Source: Oceanipulchritudo coccoides (GTDB lineage: Bacteria > Verrucomicrobiota > Verrucomicrobiia > Opitutales > Oceanipulchritudinaceae). From it: DNA of 64,000 bases. Where the stretch lies: NCBI RefSeq assembly GCF_010500615.1, contig NZ_JAAGNX010000001.1:620001-684000 (forward strand). The letters are read 5' to 3'. Positions 18,370-27,006 of the stretch are shown here, piece after piece. The notes under the pieces were generated by a model, which was given only the letters and a program-made list of their open reading frames with translations, made no database searches and was not told the origin of the DNA. A program made the position numbers and the translations under genes. Positions within the stretch are counted from its first letter, which is position 1. Each line of letters opens with the position of its first letter.

Positions 18370-19656
18370 ATGGGAAAACGATTTGGATTTGTCTCCACTC
18401 GCTTTGCGGGAACGGATGGCGTCTCGCTTGAGAGTGCCAAGTGGGCCCACGTGCTCTGGAACGATCGTCACACAAGCTTCTGGTATAGTGGATTGAGTGA
18501 CCGGGATCCGGGATCCTCCCTGTGTGTGCCCGAGGCCTATTTTGGTCACCCGGAGGTCCAGTGGATCAACAAGCGGATCTGGGGCCAAAGGCATCGCGAC
18601 CCGCTGGTATCAAGGCGTATCCGCGAAATGGCAGCTTACCTGAAGGAGACCTTGTACGAGTTTGCGGATCGCTACCAACTCGATGTGCTGGTGCCTGAGA
18701 ACGCCCTGACCATACCGATGCACGTCCCGCTTGCCGTCGCCATTACGGAATTCCTCATTGAAAGCGGGATGCCGGCAATCGCCCATCATCACGATTTCTA
18801 TTGGGAACGGGTGCGTTTTTCCATCAATGCGGTTCAGGACTATCTCGACATGGCTTTTCCTCCGCGTCTGCCACATATGGCCCATGCCGTCATCAACGCC
18901 GCCGCCCAGGAGCAATTATCTCTCCGGAAGGGAGTCGGAAGCCTCCTTATTCCCAATGTCTTTGATTTTGAAAAAAGCGCTCCCGAGCCTGATAAATATG
19001 CGGCGGATGTCCGTGAAGAGATTGGCCTCGAGCCGGATGACATCTTCATATTGCAGCCAACGAGGATTGTTCCCCGCAAGGGGATAGAGCATGCCGTGAA
19101 GCTGGTCAGCATGCTGCGCAACCCGCGTTGCAAACTGGTCATTTCGCATGATGCGGGTGACGAGGGGTATGAGTACAAGCACATGATCGAGGAGTTGGCC
19201 CGGGAGGAAGAAGTCGATATCCGCTTTATCGGGGACCGAGTCTCGGAAGTGCGTCAGCTCGACGCCGAGGGCCGGAAGCTCTACACGCTGTGGGACCTGT
19301 ATCCGTATGCCGATATTGTGACTTACCCGAGCACTTATGAGGGATTTGGGAATGCCCTCCTCGAGGCGATTTACTTCAAGAAACCTGTCGTGATTAACCG
19401 CTACAATATTTTCATTGAGGATATCGAGCCCAAGGGCTTTGACTTGGCTGTCATCGATGGATTCATAACACGGGAGGCAGTCAGGAAAGTACAACGACTC
19501 CTGAATGAACCGGATTATTTAAAAAGTGTCGTGGACCACAATTTCGTGGTCGCTCGCCGCTACTACAGCTATGCCACTTTGCGCCGCCACTTGCGCATGA
19601 TGATCAATTCACTGACCGGGTGGGGACCTTCAGTCTCGCGGTCAAACGGACGGTAG
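18370..19656 (+). CDS. GT4-family glycosyltransferase (possible glucosylglycerate-type solute synthesis)
   Basis: A 428-residue GT-B-fold enzyme. The N-terminal half starts RFGFVSTRFAGTDGVSLE; the C-terminal half carries the nucleotide-sugar site with RKG (236-238) and the E-x7-E motif E324..E332 in EGFGNALLEA. The next gene starts one base after its stop, so both are surely co-expressed. That partner is a GH13_18 phosphorylase, and GT4 enzymes of this general look take part in (mannosyl)glucosylglycerate synthesis. The donor and acceptor remain inferred. Confidence 0.8.
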   Translation: MGKRFGFVSTRFAGTDGVSLESAKWAHVLWNDRHTSFWYSGLSDRDPGSSLCVPEAYFGHPEVQWINKRIWGQRHRDPLVSRRIREMAAYLKETLYEFADRYQLDVLVPENALTIPMHVPLAVAITEFLIESGMPAIAHHHDFYWERVRFSINAVQDYLDMAFPPRLPHMAHAVINAAAQEQLSLRKGVGSLLIPNVFDFEKSAPEPDKYAADVREEIGLEPDDIFILQPTRIVPRKGIEHAVKLVSMLRNPRCKLVISHDAGDEGYEYKHMIEELAREEEVDIRFIGDRVSEVRQLDAEGRKLYTLWDLYPYADIVTYPSTYEGFGNALLEAIYFKKPVVINRYNIFIEDIEPKGFDLAVIDGFITREAVRKVQRLLNEPDYLKSVVDHNFVVARRYYSYATLRRHLRMMINSLTGWGPSVSRSNGR

Positions 19657-19657
19657 C

Positions 19658-21385
19658 ATGTTATCGCGAACACAGAAGCACCACTTGCACAAGCGCCTGC
19701 ACCGGCTTTACGGCGATCGCGCATCCCAGCTGATCAGGCGTTTTGAAGCACTGCTCGGACGTTACGGCGTGGGACTGGATCCGCCTCTCCAGACGGAGTT
19801 CTGGGATCACCGGACGGCGGTTGTCATCACCTATGCAGACTCCATTCGCCGACAGGGAGAGCGTCCGTTGCAGACCCTGCACGCATTCTGCAAGACCCGC
19901 CTCAAGGGAACGCTTTCAACAATTCATATCCTTCCCTTTTTTCCATGGAGCTCGGACGACGGATTTTCTGTAATTGATTTTCGGGAGGTACAAAAAGACT
20001 ACGGAAAATGGGACGATGTGGAGCAGTTGGGGAGTGATTTTGAGCTGATGTTCGACCTCGTCCTCAATCACTGTTCTCGAAAGAGCCAGTGGTTCAGGGA
20101 TTATGTCACTGGAATTGCCCCGGCCCGTTGGTATTTCCTGCCCATGGATCCGAAAACCGACCTCTCGTCAGTGGTCCGTCCGCGTCCCTGGCCCCTGCTC
20201 ACAAAGACTGCCACCCGGGATGGCCCGGCCCATGTTTGGACCACCTTTAGTGCCGATCAAGTTGACCTGAACTGGCAGAATCCGGATGTCCTTTTTGAGT
20301 TTCTTGATATTCTGTTCCTCTACCTCTCCAAAGGTTGCCGGATCTTCCGGCTGGATGCAGTCGCCTTCATTTGGAAACAGGTGGGGACGAATTGCCTGCA
20401 TCTGCCCGAGACGCATGAGATCGTGAAATTCTTCCGTGATGTCCTCGATCTGGTTGCTCCCGACGCAATCCTGCTCACTGAAACGAATGTTCCCCACGAG
20501 GAGAATATCTCATACTTCGGCGACAATGATGAGGCTCACATGGTCTACAATTTCAGCCTGCCACCGCTGATTTTGCACGCGCTCCTCATGGAGGACGGAA
20601 CTGTCTTGAGCAATTGGGCGAAGTTGCTTCCTCAGCTCTCGCCCGGACAAACCTTCTTCAATTTCACCGCTTCCCATGATGGTATCGGGGTACGTCCGCT
20701 TCAGGGGATCATTCCAGACAAGGACATCCAATGGCTGGCCGACGAGGTGGTAAAGCGGGGCGGTCGTGTTTCGATGAAGGCCAACAGCGACGGTTCCCAG
20801 AGCCCCTACGAGCTGAATATCAGCTACATGGAAGCACTGAGGGTGATTGATGACCATGCGCTCAGCCTGACCCGTTTTCTCCTGTCGCAGGCAATTGTCC
20901 TCGCCTTCAAAGGTGTGCCCGCCCTCTACATCCACAGCCTGTTGGGCTCCGGCAACGATTACGAGGGAATGGAGGCAACCGGTGAAAACCGTTCCATCAA
21001 CCGGAAAAAGTGGGATGCTGATGAATTGGATGAGCTTCTCGATGATCCGGATTCACCTAACGCCCTCGTATTCCGGAAGTTGGCCCAGTGGTTGGCCGTG
21101 AGGAACCAGCATCCGGCCTTTCATCCGGGAAGCCAGATGCAGGTTCTTGACCTGGATGCCGGCATTTTTGCCTTTTTGCGGACTTCCCGTACCAAGGCGG
21201 AAAAGATTCTCTGCCTGTTTAACATGACATCCAAGCCCCGCGAGGTCTTCTGGGCCGATTGTTTTCCGGGAATCAAACCCCGGGATCAGGTGCGCGAGTT
21301 ACTGTCCAACAAGCGGGTCGGAGCAAAAAAGGGCAAAATCACCTTGCCGCCGTTCCATGCCTCCTGGCTGATGGTCAAGGCTTGA
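19658..21385 (+). CDS. GH13_18 sugar phosphorylase (glucosylglycerate phosphorylase-like)
   Basis: A 575-residue alpha-amylase-superfamily enzyme. The nucleophile is D233 (RLDAVAFIWK), the acid/base E275 (TETNVPHEENISYFG), and the third acid D341 (ASHDGIG). The GH13_18 subfamily splits sucrose, glucosylglycerate or glucosylglycerol with phosphate to give glucose 1-phosphate. The NSDGSQSPYELN and VPHEENISYFG blocks look more like the glucosylglycerate branch than the sucrose branch, but I could not align it. It is translationally close to the GT4 gene, suggesting a make-and-reclaim pair for a compatible solute. Confidence 0.82.
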   Translation: MLSRTQKHHLHKRLHRLYGDRASQLIRRFEALLGRYGVGLDPPLQTEFWDHRTAVVITYADSIRRQGERPLQTLHAFCKTRLKGTLSTIHILPFFPWSSDDGFSVIDFREVQKDYGKWDDVEQLGSDFELMFDLVLNHCSRKSQWFRDYVTGIAPARWYFLPMDPKTDLSSVVRPRPWPLLTKTATRDGPAHVWTTFSADQVDLNWQNPDVLFEFLDILFLYLSKGCRIFRLDAVAFIWKQVGTNCLHLPETHEIVKFFRDVLDLVAPDAILLTETNVPHEENISYFGDNDEAHMVYNFSLPPLILHALLMEDGTVLSNWAKLLPQLSPGQTFFNFTASHDGIGVRPLQGIIPDKDIQWLADEVVKRGGRVSMKANSDGSQSPYELNISYMEALRVIDDHALSLTRFLLSQAIVLAFKGVPALYIHSLLGSGNDYEGMEATGENRSINRKKWDADELDELLDDPDSPNALVFRKLAQWLAVRNQHPAFHPGSQMQVLDLDAGIFAFLRTSRTKAEKILCLFNMTSKPREVFWADCFPGIKPRDQVRELLSNKRVGAKKGKITLPPFHASWLMVKA

Positions 21386-21400
21386 GCGAGTCTCTATTTC

Positions 21401-21991
21401 TCAGGGAATAATGATCAGGTCCGCACGGCGGTCCATACGCATCTGGTCGTCGGATCCCTCGGTAATGGCATCCAAATCTCCCTTGGAGACGGTTTCCAGT
21501 CGGTCAGGGGAAATCCCCACCTGTTCCAGATAGGCGACTACACTGCCCGCCCGGCGATCGCCGAGGGCCATATTGTATTCAGTCGTTCCGCGCCAGTCGC
21601 AATGCCCTTCAGCAAGGAGTTTGGCATTTGGATTCGTTTCCAGATACTGGGCCGCTTCCTGTAGCGTTGCCCGGTCCGCGGGACGAATGAAGGACTGGTC
21701 GAATTCAAAGTAGATGGGAGAAAAGAGGTTTTCGAGGCGATTACCGTCGTCCATCATATCCGGGTCGCGGGTTTCCAGGCCCAGCGCGCCAGCCCGGGCG
21801 ATATCCTCTGGGCTGATCCAGTCAGCGGAACCAGGACCGGTTCCGGTTCCCTGTCCGCGAACGGCTGTCATGGAAGGATCCGGGGTTTGCGGGCCACGGC
21901 ATCCGGCAAAGACAAGGCCGGTGAGGAGGGCCAGGAGAATAAAACCAAAGCGGAAGGTGTGTGCGGATTTGAGCATCTTGTATGAAAGCAT
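21401..21991 (-). CDS. pal: OmpA/Pal-family peptidoglycan-associated lipoprotein
   Basis: From the ATG at 21991 it has 196 residues; a TTG at 22015 and an ATG at 21976 are also in frame. A lipobox LVFAGC puts the lipidated cysteine at residue 31. The OmpA_C domain follows: IYFEFDQSFIRPADRATL, then LLAEGHCDWRGTTEYN and the GDRRA block that binds diaminopimelate in peptidoglycan. It should tether the outer membrane to the wall. Other tol genes are not adjacent. Confidence 0.92.
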   Translation of the reverse strand: MLSYKMLKSAHTFRFGFILLALLTGLVFAGCRGPQTPDPSMTAVRGQGTGTGPGSADWISPEDIARAGALGLETRDPDMMDDGNRLENLFSPIYFEFDQSFIRPADRATLQEAAQYLETNPNAKLLAEGHCDWRGTTEYNMALGDRRAGSVVAYLEQVGISPDRLETVSKGDLDAITEGSDDQMRMDRRADLIIIP

Positions 21992-22045
21992 TTTAGCGGG
22001 AATTGAGTGAATCAAGGAAAAACTCTGGCAGGTAGAAATTGAGGG

Positions 22046-22717
22046 TCAGGAATCACCCTCGCTTTGGGGGCGTGTGGGCGGTTCGATTATCCGGTGTTCA
22101 ATGGCGAAGCGGGTCAGGCTGGCGACATCATGGAGGTCGAGTTTGCGCATCAGGTTGGTACGGTGGTTTTCAGCTGTTTTTACGCTGATACTGAGGATGT
22201 TGGCAATTTCCTTGGTGCTGTTGCTTTCGGCAATCAGTTGCAGGATCTCGCGTTCCCGCGCGGTCAGGCGTTGCAGGGGAGGAGTTCCACTGAAAGCGGG
22301 ATTAAACATGGAATGTCGCAGGATTTCCGCCACTTCCGGGCTGAAGTAAGTTCCCCCAGTGGCAACAATTTCGAGGCCCTTCTGCAACTCGACGAGCGGC
22401 GCGGTCTTCCCGATGAAGCCGTGGGCACCGGCTTCCACCAGCTCACGCAGCAACATTGCATCCTGATAGCCGGAAAAGACGAGGACGTGGACATCCGGCA
22501 GCTGTCTTTTAAGGCGGCGCAGGATCTCGGCCCCGTTCAAACCCGGGAGCATGATGTCCAGGATGATAAAATCAGGCTTGGTCTCGAGGCATTCGTCGAG
22601 GGCCTTCCGCCCGTCGCCAGAGGAGGTGACAATTTCCCAGTCCTCCATGGTGTGGACAATTTGGGCGATCATGTCCCGTACCGCCGTATGATCTTCAATT
22701 ATGGCTACCTTTTTCAT
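22046..22717 (-). CDS. NarL/FixJ-family response regulator
   Basis: From the ATG at 22717, 223 residues. A receiver domain has acidic E8-D9, phospho-acceptor D54 (ILDIMLPG), S82 and K104. A LuxR-type helix-turn-helix begins [14 protein letters not shown] at about residue 151 and includes the recognition part [16 protein letters not shown]. No histidine kinase gene is next to it, so its partner is encoded elsewhere. It is divergent from obg. The frame extends up to 22780 without domain features. Confidence 0.93.
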   Translation of the reverse strand: MKKVAIIEDHTAVRDMIAQIVHTMEDWEIVTSSGDGRKALDECLETKPDFIILDIMLPGLNGAEILRRLKRQLPDVHVLVFSGYQDAMLLRELVEAGAHGFIGKTAPLVELQKGLEIVATGGTYFSPEVAEILRHSMFNPAFSGTPPLQRLTAREREILQLIAESNSTKEIANILSISVKTAENHRTNLMRKLDLHDVASLTRFAIEHRIIEPPTRPQSEGDS

Positions 22718-22804
22718 TTTGGTAAAGTCAGAGTGGTATGAATGAGAGTCATGTTGCTCATTTTTCCTTTGCCAAGGCAAGTGTGAACAACCCTAGTAAT
22801 CTTA

Positions 22805-23809
22805 ATGTTTGTCGATGAGGTGGAAGTCAAGCTACGAGCGGGCGATGGTGGGAACGGTTGTGCCAGTTTTCGTAGGGAAAAATTTGTTCCGAAGGGCGGA
22901 CCCGACGGGGGAGACGGGGGCAACGGGGGCAACGTCATCCTCGAGGCGGATGTAAATTCAGCGGATTTGCGCCAGTACTATTTCAAACCCCATTGGAATG
23001 CCAAAAACGGCGCCCCGGGAATGGGTAGCACCCGAAATGGCCGCGGCGGCGCGGATTGTGTCCTGAAAGTCCCCCCGGGGACGGTCGTTCATGACGCTTC
23101 AACTGGAGAGGTTGTCCTTGAATTGCTGGAATCGGGCGAACGCCATGTCCTTCTGAAAGGGGGGAGCGGCGGTTGGGGTAATATCCACTTCAAGAGTTCG
23201 GTCAATCAGGCTCCCCGTCAATTCAAGGAGGGAACGCCGGGCCAGCATGGCACCTATCGTTTTGTCCTGAAGACCATTGCTGACATCGGGCTGGTCGGAT
23301 ATCCAAATGCCGGCAAATCGACCCTGATCGCTGCCATGACAGCTGCCAATCCGAAGACAGCCAGCTATCCCTTTACCACCCTGAACCCGGTGGTCGGCGT
23401 GATGGAGCCGGAGGAGCCGGGTGGAATCCGCATCCAGTTGGCCGATATTCCGGGCCTTATTGAGGGCGCTCACTCCAACAAGGGACTTGGCCACGCCTTT
23501 CTGCGGCATATCGAACGATGTAAAGGGCTTGTTATATTAATTGATCTTTCCGGCGTGGACGGGCGAGAACCATGGGCTGATTATCAAAATCTTTTGAAAG
23601 AATTGGATTACTATGGACAAGGGCTTGCCGCCAAGCCTCGAATCATTGTGGTAAATAAAGTGGACGAACCAGCAGCAGCGGATCATCTCGAGACATTTCA
23701 GAAAAAAACTGGAACAAAGCCCGTTCCCGTATCCTGTTTGCTGGGTGAAGGGCTTCCGGAACTCCGGAAGGCTCTTTTTTCGTTCGCCAACGAAATGACA
23801 CAGCCCTAG
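22805..23809 (+). CDS. obg: Obg/CgtA GTPase
   Basis: A 334-residue GTPase involved in late 50S ribosome assembly and stress control. The glycine-rich Obg fold fills about residues 1-158 (GGPDGGDGGNGGNV and similar). The G domain follows with G1 GYPNAGKST, G3 DIPG and G4 NKVD. There is no C-terminal extension beyond the usual short tail. It leads a run of genes on the plus strand that continues with two receiver proteins 16 bases downstream. rplU and rpmA, its frequent partners, are not adjacent. Confidence 0.97.
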   Translation: MFVDEVEVKLRAGDGGNGCASFRREKFVPKGGPDGGDGGNGGNVILEADVNSADLRQYYFKPHWNAKNGAPGMGSTRNGRGGADCVLKVPPGTVVHDASTGEVVLELLESGERHVLLKGGSGGWGNIHFKSSVNQAPRQFKEGTPGQHGTYRFVLKTIADIGLVGYPNAGKSTLIAAMTAANPKTASYPFTTLNPVVGVMEPEEPGGIRIQLADIPGLIEGAHSNKGLGHAFLRHIERCKGLVILIDLSGVDGREPWADYQNLLKELDYYGQGLAAKPRIIVVNKVDEPAAADHLETFQKKTGTKPVPVSCLLGEGLPELRKALFSFANEMTQP

Positions 23810-23825
23810 GCAAAAACAGGATTTC

Positions 23826-25028
23826 ATGAATAAATGCGTACTTATTGTCGACGATGACCACGAGTTCAGTTCCCTCTTGAGAGGGATCTTTGAGCAGGCT
23901 GGATACACTGTCCACACGGCAGACACGGCAGACCATGGGTTTGAGCTTCTGCAGAAGGAGCCAATTGAGTTAATTGTCACGGATGAACGTTTGCCCACCG
24001 AGATGTCCGGAAGCGACTTGATTCACAAGTTGCGGGAGTTGGATCGTAAGGTCCCCGTGATCATGGTTTCAGGCTATTTAAATGACGGTGCCATCCGGGA
24101 CCTTATCGCAGACGGGGTGGACGGCGTTTTTATCAAACCACTGAATATCTTTTCCCTGCTTAAGAAAGCTTCCCAGATTCTGGAGTCCCAGAACAAGCGG
24201 TCCGGATCGGATGTAGATAACTCAAGTGAGAGTGAGGCGGCTGCAGGAGGGCGGTCAATCGGCCATATTCAAGGTCATTCCGAGAAGGGTAAACAATTTC
24301 TCAGCCGGGCCATTGCCGCATCCGCATTCAAGCGCAATCTTCTCCTTATTGGTCCTCAAGGTACCCTTTTTGAGGAAATCAGCCGGGACATTGTTAATAT
24401 CAGTAGCTCCGGTGAACGCTGTATCGCCTTCAAACCGGGTGAAGTGACAAAGGAAAGCCTGGAGAAACCGTTTGGCGGCGACAATGCGGACCAGCCAATT
24501 ACGATGGTTATTCTTGATGCTGAGCAACTCTCTGCGGAGGAAGGCACTTTGTTGATGGATCTTGTGGACGCGCGGGGCGGCGCTTCAAGCAGCTTGAGAA
24601 TGATTTTCTGTCTCAGCCGATCGGTCGAGGAACTCTACGATGCTGAGAAAATTGATGATGAGATGTATCTTTTCCTTGGTACGAACGAACTGGTCGTGCC
24701 GGCGATCAAGGATATGCCGGAAGATCTTCTGGCGATTGCCAAACAGGAAATTTCCGAGCGATCCGAGGAGGCCCCTTTTGATGCCAAGCTTCGCTCCTTC
24801 CTTCTGGATTATGCCTGGCCGGATAATATGTTGGAATTGCGCGCAACCATCGTCAAGGCGATCAGCCTGTCCCAGCCGCGCCCGCCCCAGTTGAAACATT
24901 TTGCGGCGGCCTTGAATTCTGACAAGGGAACCGACAGGCTTAATGATTCCCGGTCTTCGTTGGAGCGTTTTCTTGTTCAAGAGAGCAAGAAGTACCAGAC
25001 TGCACTGAATATTATTGGCGATGCCTGA
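23826..25028 (+). CDS. Receiver protein with degenerate NtrC-type AAA domain (first of pair)
   Basis: A 400-residue protein. Residues 1-120 are a receiver with D10-D11, phospho-acceptor D53 and K104. Residues 150-345 match the layout of a sigma-54 activator AAA domain but with lost chemistry: the Walker A place reads GPQGTLFEE without the GK[ST], and the Walker B place reads VILDAEQLS. The later landmarks VPAIKDMPEDLLAIAK and YAWPDNMLELRATI still mirror the NtrC PPLRxRPEDI and WPGNVREL blocks. The C-terminus (378-400) stops within what would be a Fis-type helix. It probably signals by binding rather than ATP hydrolysis. Confidence 0.8.
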   Translation: MNKCVLIVDDDHEFSSLLRGIFEQAGYTVHTADTADHGFELLQKEPIELIVTDERLPTEMSGSDLIHKLRELDRKVPVIMVSGYLNDGAIRDLIADGVDGVFIKPLNIFSLLKKASQILESQNKRSGSDVDNSSESEAAAGGRSIGHIQGHSEKGKQFLSRAIAASAFKRNLLLIGPQGTLFEEISRDIVNISSSGERCIAFKPGEVTKESLEKPFGGDNADQPITMVILDAEQLSAEEGTLLMDLVDARGGASSSLRMIFCLSRSVEELYDAEKIDDEMYLFLGTNELVVPAIKDMPEDLLAIAKQEISERSEEAPFDAKLRSFLLDYAWPDNMLELRATIVKAISLSQPRPPQLKHFAAALNSDKGTDRLNDSRSSLERFLVQESKKYQTALNIIGDA

Positions 25029-25050
25029 ATTTCAATCCCGTTAATTTCCC

Positions 25051-26403
25051 ATGGCTAAACCGATTTTAATTATAGACGACGAAGAAAAATTTGCCGAGAT
25101 GCTGAAGGAGCTTCTCCGGCTGAATGGGTTTGAGGCGGAGTTTTCCCTCAATCCCGAGGAAGCTGTCCAGCGCATGCGTCAGGAGGACTTCGATCTTGTC
25201 ATTACTGACTACAAGATGCCCCAAATGGACGGCGCCGAATTCCTGGTAGAGGCCCGGAAAATCAATCCTGATTTGCCCGTTATCATGATTTCCGGCCTGA
25301 TGAACATGCCGGAGCTCATCAAAGTGGCCAATATCGGGGTAACACTGGTCCTGGAAAAACCCTTCAAGACGGAAGAACTCCTTGAACATGTTTCCCGTTT
25401 TGTCGGGATCAGCGCGGAGGATGCCTCAACTGTCGAAGCAATGGACATGGAGGCCTCCGAAATCGATTTCAACGAAGGCAGTATATCCGTCTCCTATCCC
25501 TCGCCGGCAAAGTATCTTTCGGATTCCAGCCGGGAAAACAAGCGCTTCCTGGAAACCTTCTGGAACAACGCGAGCACCAGCCGCCATTTGCCGTTTTTTG
25601 CCCAGCGAGGGGCTGAAATCCGCCTTGTCGCGAAGGAGGTCATGTATTGGACCGAGCAGGATCCGGAGGAAGAGGTAGTCCGTATTGATCTTGTCGATAC
25701 AAAGACCGACTTCACGCGGAGCTGGGTACTTGAGAACGAGCCATTTCCCGGAGTTCTCGTGGTGGACATAAGGGATTGTGAATGGGACGGGGAAGCCGTT
25801 CAAATCCTCTCTGACTGGATTTCCTTTGTCGAGTCGTCGGGAAAAAACCTGTCCAGCTCAAGGCTCCTGTACGTCCTCCCCATCGGGGCCAATTTTGACC
25901 CGGATTCGCTCATCGTCCCGAAGGACGTCAAGAACCTTCTGGCCACGGAATGTCCGGTCATGCTGTCATTAAGGGAGCGGGTTCCTGATACCGCTTTCTA
26001 CATCAAGCGATATTTTTCAGATGAGGAACGGGGCCTTGCCGGATTGGAGAACCTGACCCGACTCCTTCATTACCCTTGGCCGGGGGGATACGCCGAGTTG
26101 CTCCCGTTTCTTGGCAAGTTGAGAAGTCTTATCGAATCGGAAGGGCAACTTTCCGTTGATTCGTTCAATGCCGTCATTGAAGAAGGGTTGGAGGATCCTT
26201 CCCAGTTGAAAGGCCCAAGCGACCTTGAGGCATACCTGAAGCGACGTCAGCGCGAATACCTTACTTTGCATCGCCAACCGGGAGAGGATCTCAAAGACAC
26301 CCTGTTGCGGTTGGGCATTGGGGATAGCCCAGTCGATCCGGATGCAATCCTTGCTGACGAAGCCTTGATTTATCCGGAAATTGTCAATCAATCAGCCGAA
26401 TAG
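25051..26403 (+). CDS. Receiver protein with degenerate NtrC-type AAA domain (second of pair)
   Basis: A 450-residue protein built like its upstream neighbour. The receiver at 1-120 has D9-D10, D53 and K103. The middle part has lost any recognisable Walker A, but retains LSLRERVPD (306-314) and YPWPGGYAELLPFLGKL (341-357) at the places of the NtrC RERPED and WPGNVREL blocks. Residues 391-423 look like a remnant of a Fis-type region. It starts 23 bases after its neighbour and ends 10 bases before the next gene. It is probably a diverged paralogue with a protein-binding role. Confidence 0.78.
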   Translation: MAKPILIIDDEEKFAEMLKELLRLNGFEAEFSLNPEEAVQRMRQEDFDLVITDYKMPQMDGAEFLVEARKINPDLPVIMISGLMNMPELIKVANIGVTLVLEKPFKTEELLEHVSRFVGISAEDASTVEAMDMEASEIDFNEGSISVSYPSPAKYLSDSSRENKRFLETFWNNASTSRHLPFFAQRGAEIRLVAKEVMYWTEQDPEEEVVRIDLVDTKTDFTRSWVLENEPFPGVLVVDIRDCEWDGEAVQILSDWISFVESSGKNLSSSRLLYVLPIGANFDPDSLIVPKDVKNLLATECPVMLSLRERVPDTAFYIKRYFSDEERGLAGLENLTRLLHYPWPGGYAELLPFLGKLRSLIESEGQLSVDSFNAVIEEGLEDPSQLKGPSDLEAYLKRRQREYLTLHRQPGEDLKDTLLRLGIGDSPVDPDAILADEALIYPEIVNQSAE

Positions 26404-26412
26404 GAAAACACC

Positions 26413-27003
26413 ATGGAGCGAGAAACCAGTAGCCTTCTCATAAAATCAAACCGAGTTCTGGGGACTCGTCTTGTGGAGGCAGGCCTGACAACCCTTGAGG
26501 ACATGGACGCGGCCAATGAGCAATTCATCAGCCTGGCCCGTGAAAAGGATATCAAGCGAGCCAGCCTGCTGCGCATCCTGATATTCGACAAGCAGACGCT
26601 GAAGGAGGAGAGCCTTCTGGATTACCAGATTGAGCATCACCCTGTGGGCGCAGTCATGTTGGAGAATTACAATATCGATGAGGTTCTGCTCCTGCAACAA
26701 CCTCTTGAATTCATGCGGGCTTCGTGGACCATGCCAATCGATTTTGTCAATGACCGTTGGTTTGTCGCGTCAGCGTATTACCTCAGTGACACAGTGAGGA
26801 AGTTCTGGGAGGAACGGTTAAATGGGCGGATTTCCTGGTATGTGAGCACGTTGAATCAATTTGAAACAACCTTTAACGAACTTGAAGCAAAGCAAGCTCC
26901 TGAGCCCGAACCCGAGCCCGAGCCCGAACCTGAATCCGTAATCGATGAGGGAGGCGGCCCTGCCTTGATGGTTGAGGATAAACCCAGTTTGTTGGAGGAA
27001 TAA
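26413..27003 (+). CDS. Free-standing MshEN-like (T2SSE N-terminal) protein with Pro-Glu tail
   Basis: A 196-residue soluble protein. Residues ~16-39 read VLGTRLVEAGLTTLEDMDAANEQ, cut here for length: the spacing fits the c-di-GMP-binding MshEN motif RLGxxLxxxG..LxxxxxxQ except that the first arginine is valine. A weaker second copy follows (LLRILIFDKQTLKEESLLDYQ region). The PIDFVNDRWFVASAYY part then resembles the rest of T2SSE_N domains. A run of Pro-Glu dipeptides (about 162-172) and an acidic tail end it. It lies three bases before the PilB gene, so it likely partners that ATPase. Function is inferred. Confidence 0.6.
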   Translation: MERETSSLLIKSNRVLGTRLVEAGLTTLEDMDAANEQFISLAREKDIKRASLLRILIFDKQTLKEESLLDYQIEHHPVGAVMLENYNIDEVLLLQQPLEFMRASWTMPIDFVNDRWFVASAYYLSDTVRKFWEERLNGRISWYVSTLNQFETTFNELEAKQAPEPEPEPEPEPESVIDEGGGPALMVEDKPSLLEE

Positions 27004-27006
27004 TAA

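Noticed and set aside
26896-26938. Short tandem repeat in the MshEN-like gene
   Set aside because: It codes for a Pro-Glu linker in frame; no sign of a mobile or phase-variable element beyond this.
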